Positions 60,139 through 64,000 of a DNA stretch of 64,000 bases are shown in pieces. The stretch comes from a virus: the IMG/VR virus record IMGVR_UViG_3300042914_003164, positions 45,691 through 109,690 of that record; one strand, given 5' to 3'. Positions within the stretch are counted from its first letter, which is position 1; every line of letters begins with the position of its first letter. Under the pieces are notes generated by a model. It worked only from the letters and a program-made list of their open reading frames with translations, was not told the DNA's origin and ran no database searches. The position numbers were made by a program, and so were the translations under genes.

Positions 60139-60417
60139 ATGGAAAGCCATCCCCATGAGTTTGATGCTGTAGCGATACAGCTAGGCGCTGTGCGCAAGTG
60201 TGTTTACATGACACACCACTGGTCGATACCTTACGAACGAGCGCACTCTGTTCATTACTTTAATAGCAATGGTGATGAACTTTGCTATTTCATCGAAAAC
60301 ATGTCTACGTGGCTTCAGGTGTTTGACACACCTCGTAAATGGGACCCCTGCTTTAAGGAGTCTAAAGATTACATCTGGTACGATCTCGCCCCGGCTACTG
60401 CCGGTGACAACTTATGA
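60139..60417 (+). CDS. Hypothetical protein
   Basis: 92 residues, Trp/His/Tyr-rich, ATGA-coupled to the next gene. Not recognised. Confidence 0.5.
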   Translation: MESHPHEFDAVAIQLGAVRKCVYMTHHWSIPYERAHSVHYFNSNGDELCYFIENMSTWLQVFDTPRKWDPCFKESKDYIWYDLAPATAGDNL

Positions 60418-60641
60418 CTATCACTTACGAAGACGCACTCAACCTTTCTAAGTTAGCGCTGGCACGCTTCTTCTCTCTCGCTAGCAATGAGACCGAACCA
60501 GCTTTAAGCGACAGAGAAGAAGGGGAGCTGGATGCCTATGTCATGTGGATGCTAAAGGCTCACTTAATAAATCCAAACGCACAGACCGCCCAGCATTTTG
60601 CCCGTGAACACCTAGCCTATGCAGTTGAACACTGTCCTTAG
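60414..60641 (+). CDS. Hypothetical protein
   Basis: 75 residues, acidic helical protein (LSDREEGELDAYVMWML). Not recognised. Confidence 0.5.
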   Translation: MTITYEDALNLSKLALARFFSLASNETEPALSDREEGELDAYVMWMLKAHLINPNAQTAQHFAREHLAYAVEHCP

Positions 60642-60719
60642 CAACTTCTTTTGTCAACTTGTCTTAGGACTTAGAAGTTTTCAGTTCACTATCACAACGC
60701 AACTCCACAGCCTAACGCA

Positions 60720-61154
60720 ATGAACCCTTCCCTGCGACAACTTGCAATTACCTTGTTGTGGTCCGAAAATGACAATTCTACACCTGAAGGTGGCGAGCCG
60801 TTCGATAGAAACTACACGGTCCATGACATTGACAGTGAAAGCCTGAACAAGCTTCACCAGCAGTTTCAAGCTTTCGTCTCAAAGGCTGAAGCCAAGATCA
60901 CAGAGCTTAAAGGTTCTAGCTGGGCCTCCATTGATGAGTTCTACACAGGCTCAGGCACTGGTGGCTTTTACCTTGAGCATGACTACATCATGACCGTGAA
61001 TGGCCATGGTTGTGGATTCTGGGAGAAAAGCGATTGGGAGCCTGAGGTTGGACAGGTCCTGACCAATCTTGCAGAACAGGAGAAAGGGATTCACTGCTTC
61101 ACTGATCATGTAGATCACGGTCAAGACGGTAAAGTTTACATCGAGTTTGGCTGA
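60720..61154 (+). CDS. Hypothetical protein
   Basis: 144 residues. Helical middle (LNKLHQQFQAFVSKAEAKIT) and a YIMTVNGHGCGFW strand segment typical of several small phage proteins. The leader holds CAGTTCACTATCACAA, repeated at 63565. Coupled to the next gene by TGATG. Confidence 0.55.
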   Translation: MNPSLRQLAITLLWSENDNSTPEGGEPFDRNYTVHDIDSESLNKLHQQFQAFVSKAEAKITELKGSSWASIDEFYTGSGTGGFYLEHDYIMTVNGHGCGFWEKSDWEPEVGQVLTNLAEQEKGIHCFTDHVDHGQDGKVYIEFG

Positions 61155-61408
61155 TGCAAGTTTATCAACTCAGTGAAGCTGGTCGCTCAATGCTGTGGAG
61201 CGACTATCAAGCCTATGGCTATGGACTGCCCGATCTTGTTGTTTGGCACCTGTCCAGGGTATTTGGACCTATCGCACACTGGAGGCAAAACCTTACGCTT
61301 GGCGAACTTGAAGATGCGCATGAGGCTTCTGGTAGGCACATTGCTCACACTTTTGTGACAATTCTTGCACGCCCAGAGCTTGCAGTCCATTACTTCCTTC
61401 GTCCCTAG
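61154..61408 (+). CDS. Hypothetical protein
   Basis: 84 residues, helical with one Pro-rich loop. Not recognised. Confidence 0.5.
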   Translation: MQVYQLSEAGRSMLWSDYQAYGYGLPDLVVWHLSRVFGPIAHWRQNLTLGELEDAHEASGRHIAHTFVTILARPELAVHYFLRP

Positions 61409-61413
61409 TTAAA

Positions 61414-61812
61414 ATGATTGACCCAAGCCACAGGTTCAAGCTTACAGGCATTGCCCCAGGCGCTGGTCTTGTGCATGTTGAGACAAGCAATGAAGCATCT
61501 TACCTGCATGAACGTGCCACCTTTCTCAAGGCGAAAGGCTACAGAAACCTGTTTATCTCCGCAAACGAAGTGACCTACGCACCCTACGCTTTACCGCATC
61601 CAGACTGGCACTGGGAAGGTGCAATGGCTGGAGCTGATGGCTTCAGTGGCCACGCTTACGTTGCAAACGTTGCACAAGATCCTCAAGGCCAGCTGTGGGT
61701 ATTCACAAGGGCTGGACGCTACAGGGTGCATCGAGAAGAGTTTGCACGCAAGATGATCAGTGCCATGAGGCTGGAAGGTCTACCGCTGACTCTGGATCCT
61801 GCTGAGGACTGA
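61414..61812 (+). CDS. Hypothetical protein
   Basis: 132 residues, mixed alpha/beta, ending in a helix and EGLPLTLDPAED. Followed by 142 bases with no gene seen. Confidence 0.5.
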   Translation: MIDPSHRFKLTGIAPGAGLVHVETSNEASYLHERATFLKAKGYRNLFISANEVTYAPYALPHPDWHWEGAMAGADGFSGHAYVANVAQDPQGQLWVFTRAGRYRVHREEFARKMISAMRLEGLPLTLDPAED

Positions 61813-61954
61813 CCCACACCCTACCTGCTCGCCAGCCGCAGCCAGGGGCTTCCCTGCCGGTAGTTCGGAGGCTGTAGCTGGCAACCACACTCCCTGCCCC
61901 TACAGGCTGCTTCCAGCGCCTCCCAGAGGCTGCTCCACCAACGCACTACTTTCA

Positions 61955-62461
61955 ATGCCAAAGCCAAGAGATCCAAGGCAACTCACAAAAAAAGAGACTA
62001 TTGAGAGATTGCAAGAAGCCAAGAACTACCTTGGCAACAAAGAACGCATTGCATACATGCGTCCAGGTGAAGTTCACACGCCCGACCGATACGATCCCGA
62101 GTCAATTGACAGTTGCTACTCCGCACCAAGGCTGCATAAGCTTGCTCTTCGGCGGATGACAAGCGATACCTTGTTGCTGGTGGACTACAACTGGCCGGAT
62201 GATGTCAGATTCAAGAGAGCGCACGCTGCACAGTTCGTTGCTTGGTGCTTTGGCCATGGAGCTGTGATAGGTGAGACTGTATCACTTATCTTTTACTCTT
62301 GGAAGAAGCCAGACTGCAGTGTGATTGCACAGCCCAGGGCCACCAAGTTTGCAACATTGTGGCTTGGCACTTGGCATCATGCACCGATTCTTGTCTGGAC
62401 TGACAAAACCAGAAACGTAAAGGTTGATTCCCTGCCCAAATACTCTGACCTTATTAAATGA
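61955..62461 (+). CDS. Hypothetical protein
   Basis: 168 residues. Basic N-terminal helix (KKETIERLQEAKNYLGNKER) and a beta-rich C-terminal part. Overlaps the next gene by ATGA. Not recognised. Confidence 0.55.
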   Translation: MPKPRDPRQLTKKETIERLQEAKNYLGNKERIAYMRPGEVHTPDRYDPESIDSCYSAPRLHKLALRRMTSDTLLLVDYNWPDDVRFKRAHAAQFVAWCFGHGAVIGETVSLIFYSWKKPDCSVIAQPRATKFATLWLGTWHHAPILVWTDKTRNVKVDSLPKYSDLIK

Positions 62462-62985
62462 GAAACTTGCTTCTTGAAGTTCGCAGTGTCCGCCGCTGCG
62501 AAGGTGGTCACACTTGCAATCTTGTAGCCAATGGGCGCAAGGCTGCATTTATTGGTCCTGACATCTTTGAGTGGTCAAGCAATTCAGCAAAGGTTGACGT
62601 TATTGATTGGTTTGCAGCAAAGAAAGAGCTTGGACATGAGACGCCAAAGCCTCAAAAGCTGAGGGAGGGCTGGGAGAATGAGGTTCCCGACTACAAGAAT
62701 GACGACAAAGAGGAAAAAGTGCAGAAGCAGATTCTGAAGTGGGTTGGCTTCCATGTTCAAGCTTATGAGATTAAAGAGCGATGCAAGAGGTGCGTTATTG
62801 CTATTTCATCTTATGCAGAGATTTTCCAGTGGAACGTCTCCCCTCAGTTGCTAAAGCGATACCAGAAAGAAGGCTTTATTGATTCTACTATGCAGATTGC
62901 TAACAACTTGTCAACAGAAGAGATTGTCAAGCTGCTAGAGCAGAGATCAAAGAATGGAGCACCAAATAAGATAGTTGAATCTTAA
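62458..62985 (+). CDS. Hypothetical protein
   Basis: 175 residues. N-terminal beta domain with two Cys, then a charged helical region (EEKVQKQILKWVGF). Not recognised. Confidence 0.55.
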   Translation: MRNLLLEVRSVRRCEGGHTCNLVANGRKAAFIGPDIFEWSSNSAKVDVIDWFAAKKELGHETPKPQKLREGWENEVPDYKNDDKEEKVQKQILKWVGFHVQAYEIKERCKRCVIAISSYAEIFQWNVSPQLLKRYQKEGFIDSTMQIANNLSTEEIVKLLEQRSKNGAPNKIVES

Positions 62986-63085
62986 AGGTTGCCGTATGGC
63001 CTGACACATGAATTGAAGCTCGCCTATTTTGCAGCAACGGCCAGACATTATTGTTACGGCCTGCAAACTTTGCGGCTTTTTCTGC

Positions 63086-63114
63086 TTGACGGTTTGGGGG
63101 CGCCGTGTTAATGT
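63086..63114 (+). promoter_or_regulatory. Sigma-70-type promoter
   Basis: TTGACG (63086-63091), 17-base spacer, TAATGT (63109-63114). The gene at 63185 follows after a 70-base leader. Confidence 0.75.
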
Positions 63115-63184
63115 AGGCATCGCTGGGGGATCTTGTGCCTCTGGCCTGCCTCAGACTTTACACCTTATTCTCAGAGATCAGACT

Positions 63185-63475
63185 ATGAAGTATCAAGTCA
63201 CAGGCGACACTACGGGACTTTGTGTTGTTGTCACGCAAACGCTAGACCGTAATGGCAATCGCAGAATGACAGCAAAGCACAAGCGTGACAGCGCTACAAC
63301 TTACAAGTGCTCAATGCAAACCGGAGACCCGCTTGAGGTTCTCAGTCTTTGGATGACCAAGTTTACAGGCTGCGGCAAGCTAGTTCCTGGTTTCACTGCT
63401 GACTTTGCAGTTGTCGCTCGTGGCGGAGACCATCAAGGCTACTACTTCATCATCGTTCCCACTAACTACAACTGA
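63185..63475 (+). CDS. Hypothetical protein
   Basis: 96 residues from ATG 63185, chosen because the promoter at 63086 makes the upstream in-frame start (63029) unlikely. Small beta-rich domain with four Cys. Not recognised. Confidence 0.6.
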   Translation: MKYQVTGDTTGLCVVVTQTLDRNGNRRMTAKHKRDSATTYKCSMQTGDPLEVLSLWMTKFTGCGKLVPGFTADFAVVARGGDHQGYYFIIVPTNYN

Positions 63476-63476
63476 C

Positions 63477-63668
63477 ATGGACAGCACTTTGCTTCGTGCT
63501 TTTTCCGTAGCTTGTAGTGCGATTGCTACAGGCTGCATTGTAGGCGGTTCTGTAGTGTTCTTTACAGTTCACTATCACAATCGAGTGCTTGAGTGCGAGC
63601 CTCCAGCAGTTCGCAGTTCGTACTCTGTGCCAGTGTTTGGCAATGTTGCAGCTTGCAGGAGGCCATGA
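63477..63668 (+). CDS. Single-span small protein
   Basis: 63 residues with one membrane span (residues about 7-30, LRAFSVACSAIATGCIVGG). Overlaps the next gene by ATGA. Confidence 0.5.
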   Translation: MDSTLLRAFSVACSAIATGCIVGGSVVFFTVHYHNRVLECEPPAVRSSYSVPVFGNVAACRRP

Positions 63669-63937
63669 TGACCTTCGATTCTTTCTTTGCTACAGGCAGG
63701 GAGATTGCTTTTGATGACTTCATGGAGTCAGAACTTGCACAGCAAGCCTGCATTGACCGATCTTGGTGGCCAACAGTTGCACCTGTTGGCTTTATACTTT
63801 TTGATGGCCATTGCTGGATTGCAAAGTTTGCAGATGGCGGTTTCTACACCGTGATCGAAAGCCAAGAGTATTTTGATACTCTTGAGAATCTTGCTCGCAA
63901 AGTTTACGAGTGGGACAGGGAGGAGCTTAGAGTATGA
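63665..63937 (+). CDS. Hypothetical protein
   Basis: 90 residues from ATG 63665 or 63668. GREIAFDDFMESELAQQACI and a WIAKFADGGFYTVIE strand region. ATGA-coupled to the next gene. Confidence 0.55.
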   Translation: MMTFDSFFATGREIAFDDFMESELAQQACIDRSWWPTVAPVGFILFDGHCWIAKFADGGFYTVIESQEYFDTLENLARKVYEWDREELRV

Positions 63938-64000
63938 GCTTCGCGCAAGTTCAGTCTTTGTTTGCTGAACGTTTTAAGTTTGATGCAAGTGACAGGGAGG
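63934..64000 (+). CDS. Hypothetical protein, cut by the window end
   Basis: Starts MSFAQVQSLFAERFKF and is open to the last base. ATGA overlap with the previous stop supports the start. Nothing more can be said. Confidence 0.5.
   Translation, partial: MSFAQVQSLFAERFKFDASDRE

Noticed and set aside
1-64000. tRNA genes
   Set aside because: GTTCGAATC-like stretches (for example near 41744) lie inside coding genes and lack acceptor and anticodon stems.
1-64000. CRISPR array
   Set aside because: No run of regularly spaced identical repeats; the recurring elements found are pairs at gene ends and leaders.
1-64000. Prophage interpretation
   Set aside because: No integrase, excisionase, attachment-site repeats or host genes are visible; the RHH regulator alone does not show lysogeny, and the question stays open.

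Overview
The window is a contiguous part of a tailed-phage genome whose host is very probably a picocyanobacterium of the Synechococcus/Cyanobium type. Evidence for the host: a cyAbrB-type regulator, a sigma factor of the cyanobacterial group 2 sigma-70 type, tail proteins of kinds I associate with cyanophages, and several sigma-70-like promoters with 17-bp spacing. A very long tape measure protein followed by tail-tip genes in a lambda-like order points to a siphovirus. No terminase, portal, capsid, integrase, DNA polymerase or tRNA gene is visible, so this is only part of the genome and lifestyle cannot be decided from it.

Layout. (1) 1-22722, rightward: the tape measure with an embedded M23 peptidase (5' end outside the window), three tail-tip genes including a large J-like hub, a conserved minor-tail protein, two proteins resembling tail-tube subunits, a 1544-residue beta-helix-like fibre and several smaller fibre or baseplate proteins. 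(2) 22765-24799: lysis cassette of two small membrane proteins and a two-domain lysin, GH73 glucosaminidase plus YkuD (L,D-transpeptidase fold). (3) 24855-28862: more adhesion genes, ending in a 506-residue protein whose C-terminus looks like the variable region of a diversity-generating retroelement (DGR) target, followed by a hairpin and a strong terminator. (4) 33066-28996, leftward operon: small protein, dCTP deaminase, coiled-coil membrane protein, ThyX, sigma factor, glycoside hydrolase-like protein. (5) 32956-33410: divergent control region. (6) 33411-40308, rightward replication and recombination: ribbon-helix-helix regulator, replication initiator or helicase loader, DnaB helicase, a short leftward two-gene island, Rad52-like annealing protein, coiled-coil partner, PD-(D/E)XK exonuclease and two SSB-like proteins. 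(7) 40413-64000, accessory region: dozens of short genes linked by ATGA, GTGA or TGATG overlaps, with islands of recognisable function (HNH endonuclease, RuvC-like resolvase, cyAbrB, MazG-like pyrophosphohydrolase, dNMP kinase). Much of it consists of shuffled and fused copies of small modules such as the MTDQHRA family.

How the parts fit: ThyX, dCTP deaminase, dNMP kinase and MazG would reshape host nucleotide pools for replication by the DnaB system. Rad52, exonuclease, SSB and RuvC form a recombination set. The sigma factor, cyAbrB and RHH proteins are the candidates for redirecting host and phage transcription. The tail and adhesin arm may diversify its receptor-binding protein through a DGR whose reverse transcriptase and template would have to lie outside the window.
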